A stretch of DNA of 64,000 bases from Alphaproteobacteria bacterium 46_93_T64 (GCA_002163135.1 MAAN01000011.1:124001-188000); one strand, 5' to 3'. Positions 18,643 to 28,907 are shown, counted from the first letter of the stretch. Notes: a model not told the origin generated them from the sequence alone. Numbers and translations: made by a program.

Positions 18643-20700
18643 ATGCGCGTTTTGCCGCAGAAAAATGATGCTTGTGTTTCATTGCTGCTTTTATCCGACG
18701 ACCCAAGCGTTGCGGAAGACGTTTGCAATGCAATAAGAGAGCCTGCATTTAAAATAGGCTCTGCATCTTTGTCTGAGATGAAATTCCTAGCAGGTTATGC
18801 CAGCCAAAATGATGTAATTTTAGCGCATGTTGATCAAATTAATTTTGATACCTTCATCCAGCATCTTAAATCTGACGGTTCGCATGGGATAGCATCAAAA
18901 ACCATCATTATAGATAATGCTGCCAGTCCGGAACGTGCAGTAAAGGCGATGAAAGCAGGAGCGATAGAGTATCTTGCTAATCGTACTGGCGATGCCGGAG
19001 ATTATATCGATCAGGTAGTGCAGTGTTGTCATGAAAACCTGCTTACAACACGTGGAGCACCGACATCTAAGAAAGATGGTGCTACAACTGAAACCCTTAT
19101 GGGGTTGTATAAAAAAATTCAAAAAACTGTAAACGCAGCAAAGGCATTGGCAAAGTGCGACACCCTAAATGATGTTTGCGAAACCCTCCTGGAAACAATT
19201 GGGCAGGCCCTGGGCGCAACTGGCGGAAGCCTATATTTGATGAAGGAAGGGTATCTCGAACTTGTTCATTCACTTGATCCTGGACACGCACAAGAGCAGT
19301 TAGCTCTACCTCTAGAAAAGGGAACAATTTTTGAGCAGGTTTTAGCCTCCGGTGAACCCACATTGTTTGCAAACGATGCTCGGTTTCGAAAGAGTAAGCT
19401 GAGTGGATGGGATGGATACGAAAGCGATAGTGTCCTTGTGTACCCACTATATGAAAGAAGTGGAAGCCTGATTGGGCTTTTCTCTCTACACGGAAAACAA
19501 AAGTCGTTTTTTACTCAACAGGATCAGGATTTGGCGTTAATTCTTGCTTCTTATTCTCATGAGACAATTCGCTCATTATTAGCACAGGAAAGATCACGCA
19601 AGGCATTCGATAGTTTACAATTGACCTTTGATAATATGAACGAGGGGATCCTTCTTTTGGATCAATTGGGGAATATTGCTCAATTTAACCAGAATGTTGC
19701 TACGATTATAGGCATTCCCAATGACTTTCTATCTGTAGATCAGAATATCAGCCATCTCTATGAGTATCTTTTTACCCGGGGAGATCTTTCCGATAAATTG
19801 GAAGGGAAATGCCCATGGTTTGATGTGACTGGTAACTATGAATATCTGCATTTTTGTTCGAACGGTACCATCGCCAATGTCCTAGGAAATGTCCTTCCAA
19901 CTGGCGGATATGTACTTACGTTTACCGACATCACAAAACAGAAAAATTGGGAAAGCGAACTATATCAGGCCAAAGAACAAGCAGAAGCGGCGAGTGCCAG
20001 TAAGACAAATTTTCTAGCAAATGTCAGTCATGAACTCCGGACACCGTTAAACGCAATTATCGGCTTTTCCGAAATGATGACCAAACAGATTTACGGCCCT
20101 ATAGAGAACGAAAAATACGCTGAATATGTGCAATATATATACGATAGCGGGGCACACTTACTGAGGCTGATTAATAATCTGTTGGATCTGTCAAAGGTTG
20201 AAGCTGGTAAGTTTGAGCTCCATATGGGGCCCGTGGAGCTCCCCGAACTTATGCACAACACAGGGACCTACTTGTCCCATCAAGCGCAAGAAGCTGGCGT
20301 CGACCTGGTTTTGAACGATGTTCACGAAGCAGGTTCCTTCTGGGGGGATGAAAATGCCTTGAGACAGATATTTCTGAACCTAATTTCAAATGCCATCAAG
20401 TTTACGCCGAAGGGCGGAAAAGTCGCTGTCTCAGTTGAATTTGATTTTGAGAATAAGGTAAAAATTACGATTGCTGACAATGGAATTGGGATGGAAGAAA
20501 AGTCGATTGATTTGGCTTTGCAACCCTTCGGCCAGATTGAAAACGCATTTAATCGGAAATACCCCGGTACTGGATTAGGATTACCTTTGGTCGCGTCTCT
20601 GAGTGAACTACACGGGGGACATTTGGAAATTGAAAGCGCTCTTGGGAAAGGGACAACTTGTAGTGTTCATTTGCCGTTAGCTCAGGCTCCGATGCATTAG
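18643..20700 (+). CDS. Sensor histidine kinase with degenerate receiver, GAF and PAS domains
   Basis: A 685-residue soluble kinase with no membrane span. Order: receiver-like domain (about residues 10-125), GAF domain (about 160-320), PAS-like domain (about 325-440), HisKA with phospho-acceptor His463 in NVSHELRTPLNAIIGFSEMM, and HATPase_c with NLISNAIKFTPKGG and GTGLGLPLV. In the receiver part, the acidic pair survives (LLLLSDDP), but the phospho-acceptor Asp position is His (DVILAHVDQ) and the conserved Lys is missing (GAIEYLANR). It is therefore probably a pseudo-receiver. ATG 18643 is favoured over an upstream TTG at 18628 because GGAA precedes it. No response regulator is nearby. Confidence 0.9.
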   Translation: MRVLPQKNDACVSLLLLSDDPSVAEDVCNAIREPAFKIGSASLSEMKFLAGYASQNDVILAHVDQINFDTFIQHLKSDGSHGIASKTIIIDNAASPERAVKAMKAGAIEYLANRTGDAGDYIDQVVQCCHENLLTTRGAPTSKKDGATTETLMGLYKKIQKTVNAAKALAKCDTLNDVCETLLETIGQALGATGGSLYLMKEGYLELVHSLDPGHAQEQLALPLEKGTIFEQVLASGEPTLFANDARFRKSKLSGWDGYESDSVLVYPLYERSGSLIGLFSLHGKQKSFFTQQDQDLALILASYSHETIRSLLAQERSRKAFDSLQLTFDNMNEGILLLDQLGNIAQFNQNVATIIGIPNDFLSVDQNISHLYEYLFTRGDLSDKLEGKCPWFDVTGNYEYLHFCSNGTIANVLGNVLPTGGYVLTFTDITKQKNWESELYQAKEQAEAASASKTNFLANVSHELRTPLNAIIGFSEMMTKQIYGPIENEKYAEYVQYIYDSGAHLLRLINNLLDLSKVEAGKFELHMGPVELPELMHNTGTYLSHQAQEAGVDLVLNDVHEAGSFWGDENALRQIFLNLISNAIKFTPKGGKVAVSVEFDFENKVKITIADNGIGMEEKSIDLALQPFGQIENAFNRKYPGTGLGLPLVASLSELHGGHLEIESALGKGTTCSVHLPLAQAPMH

Positions 20701-20713
20701 GTTGAGCCACTCC

Positions 20714-21046
20714 TTAGGAAGCATCTTCATTAGTAATTGCAACTGTCATGCAAAGATTTAAGAAAATATGTGAACTGACGTCATCAAATTGTACTGCAAG
20801 GAACCCTCGATCTTTTTTGCGAATGACCTTTCCGCTAAACTGCCCTGCATCGGGAACCTCAAAAATATCGATGTCACCTTCGATTAAATCTCCAATCTTG
20901 AAACCATTATTTTCAATGAGGATGCTGAAGCCGTCTGGTGACCAATCTTGCGCCAGGTAGGGCAGGTTATCAATCACAACAACGACGCGCTGAACGGAGT
21001 TGCGTTGAAACTTCCGGCGATTATCATGCCCCGAAGCATTGGTCAT
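20714..21046 (-). CDS. PilZ-domain protein (probable cyclic-di-GMP receptor)
   Basis: The 110-residue protein is a single PilZ domain. The N-terminal arginine motif RRKFQR (RxxxR) and the DWSPDGF segment (D/N-x-S-x-x-G) are the residues that clasp cyclic-di-GMP in characterised PilZ proteins, so binding is plausible. The C-terminal KVIRKKDRGFLAVQFDD is also typical. It converges on the sensor kinase gene with a 13-bp gap. The output partner is unknown. Confidence 0.85.
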   Translation of the reverse strand: MTNASGHDNRRKFQRNSVQRVVVVIDNLPYLAQDWSPDGFSILIENNGFKIGDLIEGDIDIFEVPDAGQFSGKVIRKKDRGFLAVQFDDVSSHIFLNLCMTVAITNEDAS

Positions 21047-21186
21047 TTTCGATCCTCTTCAATCAAGCATTTCCCAAAAGCAAGTTTAAAGGTAGTCTAG
21101 TGAGAATTGCTTTCGTTTGGATTAAGTCTGTTGGTATTCTTTACGATAGTTTTTAATTTTGAATTAACTTTATACGGGTGCTTACA

Positions 21187-21924
21187 ATGTCTAGCCTCAA
21201 AAAAAATCTCCTTCTAAGTGGTGCAAGCCGGGGTATAGGTCATGCAACCGTGAAGAGGTTTAGCGCAGCAGGTTGGCGCGTTCTAACTTTGTCTCGGCAG
21301 GCATTTTCCGAACACTGCCCATGGGAGGGCGGTGAAGAAAGTCACATTCAACTGGATATTTCTGACATTTCTACCTTAAACGAAGGTCTGGAAAAAATAA
21401 AAGAAAAATTGGATGGCGCAGGACTACACGCACTTGTTAATAACGCGGGAGTTTCGCCAAAAGGTCCAGACGGAGAGCGGTTTAATACGCTTAATTCCAG
21501 CTATGAAGAATGGCTGCACGTCTACAACGTAAATTTGTTTGCACCGCTGTTACTTGCACAAGGATTATTCTCCGAATTGGTGCGGGCAAAGGGTGCTATT
21601 GTAAACGTAACATCAATTGCGGGTAGCCGAGTACATCCTTTTGCGGGCTCTGCGTATGCAACGTCAAAAGCTGCGCTCGCTGCTATGACCCGTGAGATGG
21701 CTGCAGATTTTGGGCCTCATGGCGTGCGTGTAAACGCTATTGCACCGGGCGAAATTGATACATCAATTTTGTCTCCCGGCACAGAAGATCTCGTAAGTGA
21801 AATACCTTTACGCCGCTTGGGACGCCCAGAGGAAGTGGCATCAACAATTTACTTTTTGTGTGATGCCCCTTCTTCATATGTAACAGGTGCTGAAGTCCAC
21901 ATTAACGGTGGTCAGCACGTTTAG
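21187..21924 (+). CDS. SDR-family oxidoreductase
   Basis: A classical short-chain dehydrogenase, about 245 residues. The Rossmann glycine motif is LSGASRGIGHATVKRF, followed by NNAGVSPKGP, the catalytic Ser in NVTSIAGS and Tyr-x-x-x-Lys in SAYATSKAALAAM; YVTGAEVHINGGQHV closes the protein. The substrate is unknown. ATG 21187 is preferred over GTG 21178 because GGGTG lies 6 bp upstream. It ends 7 bp from the convergent aminotransferase. Confidence 0.9.
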   Translation: MSSLKKNLLLSGASRGIGHATVKRFSAAGWRVLTLSRQAFSEHCPWEGGEESHIQLDISDISTLNEGLEKIKEKLDGAGLHALVNNAGVSPKGPDGERFNTLNSSYEEWLHVYNVNLFAPLLLAQGLFSELVRAKGAIVNVTSIAGSRVHPFAGSAYATSKAALAAMTREMAADFGPHGVRVNAIAPGEIDTSILSPGTEDLVSEIPLRRLGRPEEVASTIYFLCDAPSSYVTGAEVHINGGQHV

Positions 21925-21931
21925 GTAGAGC

Positions 21932-23335
21932 TTAAGCTTCACGCCAATTGTTCTCGGCTGCCGTTTTTTCCAATCGGTCCAGGCCACGCGTGAAGCGATC
22001 AAACATGTCGTTGATCTCCGCTGCCGTAATAATGAGCGGAGGACAAAGGGCCAAATTATCACCTGCAACTGCGCGACTGATTAAGCCTTCTTGCTGCATG
22101 AAATCAACAGCTGTTGCACCTACCGCAAAAGTTGGTGAAAATGAACGCTTGGATTTTTTGTCGGCAACGAGTTCGACAGCACCAACCAGACCTACGACAC
22201 GAACTTCACCGACTAACGGATGATCTGCCAGCGCTTCAAATCGTTCTTTGAATAGTGGAGAGACAGCCTGTACATGATCGATGATGTTGCGCTCTTCCAT
22301 CAATTCCATCGTCCGTAGCGCAACAGCCGCAGGGACAGGGTGTCCAGAATAGGTATATCCATGTGCAAAGGAGCCATGTGTCTCGCTTTGTTTGACCATG
22401 CCCCTGAAAATTTCTTCGGAGACCATGACTGCAGCGATGGGCAGGTACGCGCTGGAAAGTGCTTTAGCACAACTTAAAATATCTGGCTTCATGCCAAAGG
22501 TTTCTGTTCCCCACATATTGCCTGTTCGGCCAAATCCGCAGATCACTTCGTCTGCAACAAGCAGTACATCATATTTTTTTAGTACCGCCTGAATTTTCTC
22601 GAAATAGCCTTTTGGGGGAATAATAACCCCGCCAGCGCCCATGACCGGTTCTGCGATAAAAGCAGCAACAGTTTCTGGACCTTCTTTCAGGATAAGTGCC
22701 TCTAATTCATCTGCCATCCGTGTTGCAAACTCGTCTTCGCTCTCTCCCTCTTTACCAAAGCGGTAATAGTGCGGGCAGCTTGTATGAGTAATGTTTTCAA
22801 TAGGAAGATCAAAATCATTATGAAGAGGTTTCAAGCCCGTAAGGCTGGCAGCCGCGACGGTAACACCGTGATATGCTTTGTCACGGCTTATGATTTTTTT
22901 CTTGTTCCGCCGCCCAAGAGCATTGTTGTAATACCAGATCATTTTGACAACAGTATCGTTGGCTTCCGATCCTGAATTTGCAAAGAATACTTTTGAAAAA
23001 TCAACTGGTGCCATTTCCAACAATTTTTCAGCAAGCAATATACCGGGTTCTGTCGATTTACTGGCGAAGGAATGATAGTAGGGCAGTTTGTGCATTTGCT
23101 TGACGGCGGCGTCGATCAATTCTTGCTCGCCAAAACCAAAAGACGTGCACCAAAGGCCCGCGAGGCCTTCAATATATTCTTTGCCCTCGTCATCATAAAC
23201 ATAGATACCTTTGCCAGTTTCAATGATGAGGGGGCCAGTTTTTTCATGAGTAGATAGATTTGTATAGGGATGGATCATGCTTTTGACGTCCCTGCTAGCG
23301 AGGGAGTTGCCTTGTGTAAGATCTGGGCTGCTCAT
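21932..23335 (-). CDS. Class III (omega) aminotransferase
   Basis: A 467-residue PLP enzyme of the omega-amino acid/putrescine:pyruvate type. Motifs: GLAGLWCTSFGFGEQELIDA near the N-terminus, FANSGSEANDTVVKM binding PLP phosphate, AYHGVTVAAASLTG, ADEVICGFGRTGNMWG with the PLP-ring Asp, and the Schiff-base lysine in ILSCAKALSSAYLP. It moves amino groups from omega-amino acids or diamines to pyruvate or a keto acid. Exact substrate is not determined, and neighbours do not help. Confidence 0.9.
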   Translation of the reverse strand: MSSPDLTQGNSLASRDVKSMIHPYTNLSTHEKTGPLIIETGKGIYVYDDEGKEYIEGLAGLWCTSFGFGEQELIDAAVKQMHKLPYYHSFASKSTEPGILLAEKLLEMAPVDFSKVFFANSGSEANDTVVKMIWYYNNALGRRNKKKIISRDKAYHGVTVAAASLTGLKPLHNDFDLPIENITHTSCPHYYRFGKEGESEDEFATRMADELEALILKEGPETVAAFIAEPVMGAGGVIIPPKGYFEKIQAVLKKYDVLLVADEVICGFGRTGNMWGTETFGMKPDILSCAKALSSAYLPIAAVMVSEEIFRGMVKQSETHGSFAHGYTYSGHPVPAAVALRTMELMEERNIIDHVQAVSPLFKERFEALADHPLVGEVRVVGLVGAVELVADKKSKRSFSPTFAVGATAVDFMQQEGLISRAVAGDNLALCPPLIITAAEINDMFDRFTRGLDRLEKTAAENNWREA

Positions 23336-23468
23336 CGGATATCCTTAACTGATGCATTTGTTATTGTTGGGCAAAGGCTACTCGGCAAAATAAATTTGGT
23401 CAATTGATCTTCGGTGTTGTGATATCGTTCTGTCAAATAGGGGTAAAATAAATCAAAGAGGGCGAAGA

Positions 23469-24386
23469 ATGTCGAACCTGAAAGTTACCGGTGCAGATGG
23501 GATTTCTGTACATGTTTATGAATGGCTACCTGACATAGAAGTAAAAGGCGTTGTTCAGATAGCACACGGAATGGCGGAGCACGGTGCACGGTACGAGCGT
23601 TTTGCAAAGTTCCTGAATACCGCAGGATATGCGGTCTACGCCAATGATCACAGGGGTCACGGAAAAACAATTCCCGATGGCGCCGTGCCGGGTCATATGG
23701 CTGACGTGGATGGTTGGTCGAAAGCTGTTGAAGATCTTTATCTGATAAATACTGAAATTTCCAAAAAACATTCTGGGAAAAAGATAACGCTTCTTGGTCA
23801 TTCAATGGGCTCTTTTATGACGCAGGACTATATGGCCAAATACGGCCATTCAATCCATTCTGCAGCCCTTTCTGCGACCAACGGTCCGCCGGGTACCTTG
23901 GGAAAAATTGCACAGTTGGCGTCACGCGTTGAAAAATTACGAAACGGTAACGAGGGGCATAGTAGTTTGCTCGCAAATATGTCGTTCAAAGCGTTCAACA
24001 AGGCATTTTCTCCTAATAGAACAGATTTTGATTGGTTGAGCCGGGACGAAGCTGAAGTCGATAAATATGTGGATGATCCGCTTTGTGGTTTTGACTGTAG
24101 TGTTGCCACGTGGATTGGGCTTATTGATGCTTTGACCAAGATCTCTGGCGATGCCGCTTTATCCCAAATGGATAAAGCGATGCCTGTCTTTGTTTTCTCT
24201 GGAACCGAAGATCCTGTGGGCGAGAAAACAAAAGGTGTTGATCGTCTGTTAAAAGCCTACTCAAAACACGGTTTTGAGCAGGTGTCGCATAAATACTATG
24301 AGGGGGCACGTCACGAAATTCTAAATGAGAATAATCGAGATGATGTCATGCAGGATTTTGCGCGCTGGCTTAAGAGCACCCAGTAA
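23469..24386 (+). CDS. Alpha/beta hydrolase, monoacylglycerol lipase-like
   Basis: A 305-residue serine hydrolase of the Hydrolase_4/monoacylglycerol lipase group. It shows the oxyanion segment QIAHGMAEHGARYERFA, YANDHRGHGKT, the nucleophile elbow LLGHSMGSFMT, a late acid in VFSGTEDPVG and the catalytic His in EGARHEILNE. It probably hydrolyses monoglycerides or lysophospholipids. No signal peptide. A good GAGGG ribosome-binding site precedes the ATG. Confidence 0.9.
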   Translation: MSNLKVTGADGISVHVYEWLPDIEVKGVVQIAHGMAEHGARYERFAKFLNTAGYAVYANDHRGHGKTIPDGAVPGHMADVDGWSKAVEDLYLINTEISKKHSGKKITLLGHSMGSFMTQDYMAKYGHSIHSAALSATNGPPGTLGKIAQLASRVEKLRNGNEGHSSLLANMSFKAFNKAFSPNRTDFDWLSRDEAEVDKYVDDPLCGFDCSVATWIGLIDALTKISGDAALSQMDKAMPVFVFSGTEDPVGEKTKGVDRLLKAYSKHGFEQVSHKYYEGARHEILNENNRDDVMQDFARWLKSTQ

Positions 24387-24410
24387 AGGTCAATCCACAG
24401 TAATAGTGAG

Positions 24411-25322
24411 TTATTCAGAGGGCGGGGATTGTGCGGTTTGCAATCTCCGGATCTCTTGCTCCTTTAACATTTTAGATGTCATTCGCGAGCCGTCTTCACT
24501 CCATCCAGGGGGGCCGAATGTAAACATAAATGCGCCCTTCAAACTTTTGGCTGTCAGAACGTCTTTTCCAAGCGCAACCCATTCATGAAAAGCGACAACT
24601 AATGGATTGAAGCTGGCAATTTGCTTAACGATACCGTACCGGCAAGGTTCAGCCGTGTCTTCTGGGATAAAAGAGCCGAACATACGATCCCAAATAATCA
24701 AGATACCCGCGTAATTTGCATCCAGATATCTCGGGTTGGTCGCATGGTGAACGCGATGGTGGGATGGGGTATTGAAAATATACTCAAATGGCCGCCACAT
24801 TTTATCAATCGCTTCAGTGTGGATCCAAAATTGGTAGACAAGGCTGATCCCTTTTTGAAAAACGATCAATGGTGTTGGGAGCCCAAGCAAGGATAAGGCG
24901 ATCCAAGGAAGCCATGTTCCAGCAAAACCCCCAGTCCAGGTTTGCCGGAGCGCGGTCGATAGATTGTAATATTGCGACGAGTGATGATTGATATGGGCTG
25001 CCCACCAAAGGCGGTGCTCATGGCTCAACCTATGGAACCAATAGTAACAAAGATCTTCCGCAAAGAAGATCAATATGAATGCGTACCACTGATACCCAAT
25101 TTCAAAAATACGATATTGGTAAACCCAGCTCGAAACGGATGCAACAATTCCAAAGTTCAGAAACCCTATGGCAAAATTGCCCAGTCCCATAAATAGGGAC
25201 GCCGCACTATCTCGTGCTTCGTAATTTGATTTCTTTGGCTTAAAGCGACCAAGAATAGTTTCTAGCAGAATGAGTAAGACAAAGGCTGGTATTGCGAAGG
25301 TTACTGGATCTGGAAGCGACAT
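24411..25322 (-). CDS. Sterol desaturase/fatty acid hydroxylase-family membrane protein
   Basis: A 303-residue integral membrane di-iron oxygenase. The His-box pattern is intact: FHRLSHEHRLWWAAHINHHSS combines HxxxH and HxxHH, with a later HHRVHHATNPRY. Hydrophobic segments lie near residues 5-20, 40-65 and 80-95. Such enzymes hydroxylate or desaturate lipid or sterol-like substrates; the actual substrate is unknown. It follows the 158-residue membrane protein gene by 4 bp, suggesting cotranscription. Confidence 0.9.
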   Translation of the reverse strand: MSLPDPVTFAIPAFVLLILLETILGRFKPKKSNYEARDSAASLFMGLGNFAIGFLNFGIVASVSSWVYQYRIFEIGYQWYAFILIFFAEDLCYYWFHRLSHEHRLWWAAHINHHSSQYYNLSTALRQTWTGGFAGTWLPWIALSLLGLPTPLIVFQKGISLVYQFWIHTEAIDKMWRPFEYIFNTPSHHRVHHATNPRYLDANYAGILIIWDRMFGSFIPEDTAEPCRYGIVKQIASFNPLVVAFHEWVALGKDVLTAKSLKGAFMFTFGPPGWSEDGSRMTSKMLKEQEIRRLQTAQSPPSE

Positions 25323-25326
25323 ATTA

Positions 25327-25803
25327 CTAGGCTTTGCTTAATTGGGATGAGGAAAGATCGTCTAAAATTGCTACCCAAGTTGAGACCTCATCTGCTGTAC
25401 AGCTTATTTTAATTGCTGGATGAGAGAAATCTTGCCGATGAATAGAGATCAAGTCCGATTGATCGGTAACAGGTTCAATATCTGAGGGATTTAATGTCTG
25501 AAGAACGACTTTGTCACCATGCCTGCGAACTAGCCGCAAGGGGTTTTCATTATTGGTGAGCATTAATGCAGCCGCATTATCGAGGCTGAGGAGCAATCGT
25601 TCGATTTTGTTCTCAGGCTCCTCAAAACTCAGTAGTTCGGAGCAATTCTCTTTGGAAATGATGACGTTCCGCGGTCCCGCAACCGCTCTGATAAATACGA
25701 TAACGATAAGAACAAATGATGCTGCTATCGGTAAAAGAATGTACGGCTCAATTTGCAATTTAGGGACACTCCACAAACCTGAATATAGTTCATTATTGGT
25801 CAT
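25327..25803 (-). CDS. Unrecognised single-span membrane protein
   Basis: I do not recognise this 158-residue protein. One hydrophobic segment at about residues 21-43 (ILLPIAASFVLIVIVFIRAV) is followed by a soluble domain with predicted beta strands and a final helix (ADEVSTWVAILDDLS). That arrangement loosely recalls small PH-like domains, which is only an impression. It sits immediately upstream of the sterol desaturase-like gene and may act with it. No clear ribosome-binding site is visible. Confidence 0.65.
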   Translation of the reverse strand: MTNNELYSGLWSVPKLQIEPYILLPIAASFVLIVIVFIRAVAGPRNVIISKENCSELLSFEEPENKIERLLLSLDNAAALMLTNNENPLRLVRRHGDKVVLQTLNPSDIEPVTDQSDLISIHRQDFSHPAIKISCTADEVSTWVAILDDLSSSQLSKA

Positions 25804-25977
25804 TTTTTTTGGAATGAATAGCTAAAAAGCATAACCTTATCGGAATTCTATAATTTACGTAACGGCATCAATATGTTGTGATTTTGTAAGATAATTACAG
25901 GAAATGCTCTTTACCTGTTTTGGATGTTTCCGTATCCTGCGAAAATCTTATAATAATAAAATATCAGGGAAAATGAC

Positions 25978-27606
25978 ATGCTTGGTCTCATTCAGGATCG
26001 CCCTCTCTTAATTTCCTCACAAATTGAGTATGCAGGATTGAACCATGGAGATGTTGAAATCGTCTCGCGTTCGATAGAAGGTCCAATCCACCGTACAAAT
26101 TATCGGAATGTAAATTTACGTGCTAAAAAACTGGCTCAAGCGTTGGGTCGTCTTGGCGTTGATTTTGGCGACCGCGTTGGTACATTGGCGTGGAATGGGT
26201 ACCGCCACCTTGAGATCTACTTTGGTGTCTCCGGTATGGGGTCCGTTTGTCATACAATCAACCCACGCCTTTTTCCGGAGCAAATCGTCTACATCGCTAA
26301 CCATGCTGAAGATAAAGTCATTTTCACCGACCTGACTTTTATTCCATTGCTTGAAGCCATTCAGGATCAGCTAACAGAAACGCAATGTTTCGTCATCATG
26401 ACAGACGAAGCACATATGCCTGAAACCAGTTTGAAGAATGTTCATTGCTACGAAACATTACTTGAAGCCGAAGACGGCGCATATGTCTGGCCAGACTTTG
26501 ATGAGAAAACAGCGTCGAGCTTGTGTTACACATCCGGCACAACAGGAAACCCGAAAGGGGTTCTGTACGCACATCGCTCAACGGTACTGCACAGCTACTG
26601 TGTTTGTGCCAATGACGGCTTGGGTGTTTGTAACAGCGACAGCATTCTTCCGGTCGTTCCAATGTTCCATGCCAACGCTTGGGGTATTCCATATGCGGCC
26701 GCGATGTCTGGCGCAAAAATGGTAATGCCGGGCGCCCAAATGGACGGTAAATCAGTTTATGAATTGATGGAGCAGGAAGGCGTGACTTTGTCCGCAGGTG
26801 TTCCGACAGTTTGGTTGATGCTTCTTGGTTATGTAAAAGAAAATGGACTGAAATTCTCGACCATGAGGCGGACAGTTATTGGGGGATCTGCCGCGCCAAG
26901 GTCAATGATTGAAACATTCATAAATGACTATGGCGTAAATGTTGTCCACGCATGGGGCATGACTGAAACCAGCCCGATTGGTACAACAGGCAACTTGCTG
27001 AAAAAGCACGAAGACTTGCCTGAAAGCGAGAAAATTGACATTCGGTTGAAACAAGGCCGGACAGTTTACGGTGTTGAATTGAAAATCGTCGATGACGAAG
27101 ATAATGAAATGCCACGTGATGGTGTTGCGTTCGGCCGTTTGTTGGTCCGCGGTCCTTGGATCACAAGCGGATACTTCAAATCTGAAGGCGGGGATGTGGT
27201 TGACGCTAACGGGTGGTTTGACACTGGTGATGTCGGGACATTGGATAAAGATGGTTACATGCAAATTACCGATCGCTCCAAAGATGTGATTAAATCTGGC
27301 GGCGAGTGGATTTCCTCAATTGATGTTGAAAATGAAGCCATCGGTTGTGCGGGGATTGTTGAGGCGGCAGTTATTGCTATTCCTCATCCAAAATGGGATG
27401 AACGTCCGCTAGTTATCGCCATAAAAGAAGAGGGCCATCCGGTAACCCGTGAGGATGTCCTGGCTCATCTTAAAAATACGCTCGCTAAATGGCAACTTCC
27501 AGACGATGTGGTGTTTGTTGATGAGCTACCGCACACCGCAACTGGTAAATTGCTTAAAACCAAATTACGTGAGCAATTTAAAGACTACAAATTGCCTTCT
27601 GCGTAA
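25978..27606 (+). CDS. Medium/long-chain fatty acid-CoA ligase
   Basis: A 542-residue AMP-forming acyl-CoA synthetase that adenylates a fatty acid and transfers it to CoA. Core motifs: [21 protein letters not shown] (ATP loop), [45 protein letters not shown] and the C-terminal catalytic lysine in [11 protein letters not shown]. The N-terminus ([20 protein letters not shown]) matches the AlkK-like medium-chain group. It stands alone, with a hairpin terminator downstream. Confidence 0.92.
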   Translation: MLGLIQDRPLLISSQIEYAGLNHGDVEIVSRSIEGPIHRTNYRNVNLRAKKLAQALGRLGVDFGDRVGTLAWNGYRHLEIYFGVSGMGSVCHTINPRLFPEQIVYIANHAEDKVIFTDLTFIPLLEAIQDQLTETQCFVIMTDEAHMPETSLKNVHCYETLLEAEDGAYVWPDFDEKTASSLCYTSGTTGNPKGVLYAHRSTVLHSYCVCANDGLGVCNSDSILPVVPMFHANAWGIPYAAAMSGAKMVMPGAQMDGKSVYELMEQEGVTLSAGVPTVWLMLLGYVKENGLKFSTMRRTVIGGSAAPRSMIETFINDYGVNVVHAWGMTETSPIGTTGNLLKKHEDLPESEKIDIRLKQGRTVYGVELKIVDDEDNEMPRDGVAFGRLLVRGPWITSGYFKSEGGDVVDANGWFDTGDVGTLDKDGYMQITDRSKDVIKSGGEWISSIDVENEAIGCAGIVEAAVIAIPHPKWDERPLVIAIKEEGHPVTREDVLAHLKNTLAKWQLPDDVVFVDELPHTATGKLLKTKLREQFKDYKLPSA

Positions 27607-27619
27607 TTAGATCCTAAAA

Positions 27620-27667
27620 CCCACGACCTGAAAAAGCTAGTTGATGTTCTTTTTTCAGGTTGTGGTT
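27620..27667 (+). terminator. Hairpin terminator after the acyl-CoA ligase
   Basis: CCACGACCTGAAAAA (27621-27635) pairs with TTTTTCAGGTTGTGG (27651-27665) apart from one G-U pair, with a roughly 15-nt loop. The T-run lies inside the stem, as in A/T-flanked terminators, rather than after it. Confidence 0.6.
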
Positions 27668-27820
27668 CCTCTGTGCACACATTCGAGTGCAGTTCGATTG
27701 GCGTTTATCCGGTGTGTTAGGAATAGAAAATCAAATTTTTTTCTATTTTGAACGATCAATCTTGAAATTCGTTTCTAAAAAAGGTTGGATGTAATCCGAC
27801 ATTCAAATCAAGGTGAAAAA

Positions 27821-28831
27821 ATGACACTACAAAATAAACAATATCGTCTTGCCGCACGTCCAGTGGGTATCCCCAAAGACAGTGATTGGGAATTTGTAAC
27901 AAGCGATGCGCCCGCAGCGGGCGATGGAGAAGTTCTGGTTAAAGTTCATTTTGTATCGCTGGATCCAGCGATGCGCGGATGGATGAATGACGCGAAATCT
28001 TACATCGCACCAGTTGGGATAGGTGAAGTGATGCGCGCTGGTACTGTTGGTGAAGTGGTTGTTTCAAATAATCCAGCGTTTTCTGCTGGTGATTTCGTGA
28101 CAGGAATGCACGGCGTTCAACAATATGGCGTCTCAAACGGCAAAGATTTGGTGAAAGTTGACCCTAAGTTGGCGCCACTTGAAAGCTATCTTGGTGGCTT
28201 GGGTATGCCCGGCCTCACTGCATTTTTCGGCCTAACCGATGTCGGTGCCGTTAAAGAAGGTGATACTGTATTGGTGTCTGGCGCCGCTGGCGCTGTTGGC
28301 TCACTCGTTGGGCAGATCGCTAAAATCAAAGGTGCACGGGCTGTTGGTATCGCGGGCGGCGCTGATAAGTGCCGTTACGTAGTTGAAGAGCTCGGCTTTG
28401 ATGCTTGTGTTGATTACAAGTCAGACACGTTCCTTGAAGAAATGAAAAATTCCCTGAAAACGGGCGTAGACGTTTATTTTGATAACGTTGGCGGTGATAT
28501 TCTTGATATGGCGCTTGCACGCCTCAACCGCCATGCACGTGTTGTAATTTGTGGCGCTATCTCGCAATACAACAATACGACACCGGTTCAGGGACCCGCT
28601 AACTACCTGAACTTACTCGTCCAACATTCGCGCATGGAAGGCTTCGTTGTTTTCGATTACATGAAACAATATGGCCAAGGTATTCAGGAACTTGCAACTT
28701 GGTATGGTCAAGGAAATTTGAAATTCAAAGAGCATGTCGATACAGGTATCGAGAATTTCCCAAGCACTTTGTTGAAATTGTTCACGGGTGAGAATTTCGG
28801 AAAACTCGTCTTGAAAGTCGTCGAAGACTAA
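27821..28831 (+). CDS. MDR-superfamily NADP-dependent oxidoreductase (CurA/leukotriene B4 dehydrogenase-like)
   Basis: A zinc-free medium-chain reductase, 336 residues from the ATG at 27821. It shows YRLAARPVGIPKDSDWEF at the N-terminus, the GMPGLTAFFGLTDVG segment, the NADP-binding VSGAAGAVGSLVGQIAKIKG and DVYFDNVGGDILD. Relatives reduce alpha,beta-unsaturated ketones or aldehydes. The frame opens at 27785, but AAGGTG just upstream of 27821 and family length favour the later start. Confidence 0.92.
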   Translation: MTLQNKQYRLAARPVGIPKDSDWEFVTSDAPAAGDGEVLVKVHFVSLDPAMRGWMNDAKSYIAPVGIGEVMRAGTVGEVVVSNNPAFSAGDFVTGMHGVQQYGVSNGKDLVKVDPKLAPLESYLGGLGMPGLTAFFGLTDVGAVKEGDTVLVSGAAGAVGSLVGQIAKIKGARAVGIAGGADKCRYVVEELGFDACVDYKSDTFLEEMKNSLKTGVDVYFDNVGGDILDMALARLNRHARVVICGAISQYNNTTPVQGPANYLNLLVQHSRMEGFVVFDYMKQYGQGIQELATWYGQGNLKFKEHVDTGIENFPSTLLKLFTGENFGKLVLKVVED

Positions 28832-28848
28832 TCATTTCGTAAAAATAT

Positions 28849-28874
28849 ACCTGCGCCTTTCCAGAGGCGCAGGT
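28849..28874 (+). terminator. Possible terminator hairpin after the MDR reductase
   Basis: A perfect 10-bp stem, ACCTGCGCCT (28849-28858) with AGGCGCAGGT (28865-28874), and a 6-nt loop. There is no T-run on the plus strand after it, so termination may be weak or factor-dependent. Confidence 0.45.
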
Positions 28875-28907
28875 AATCTGACGCTCAATTGTAATGGGAT
28901 AATCTAT

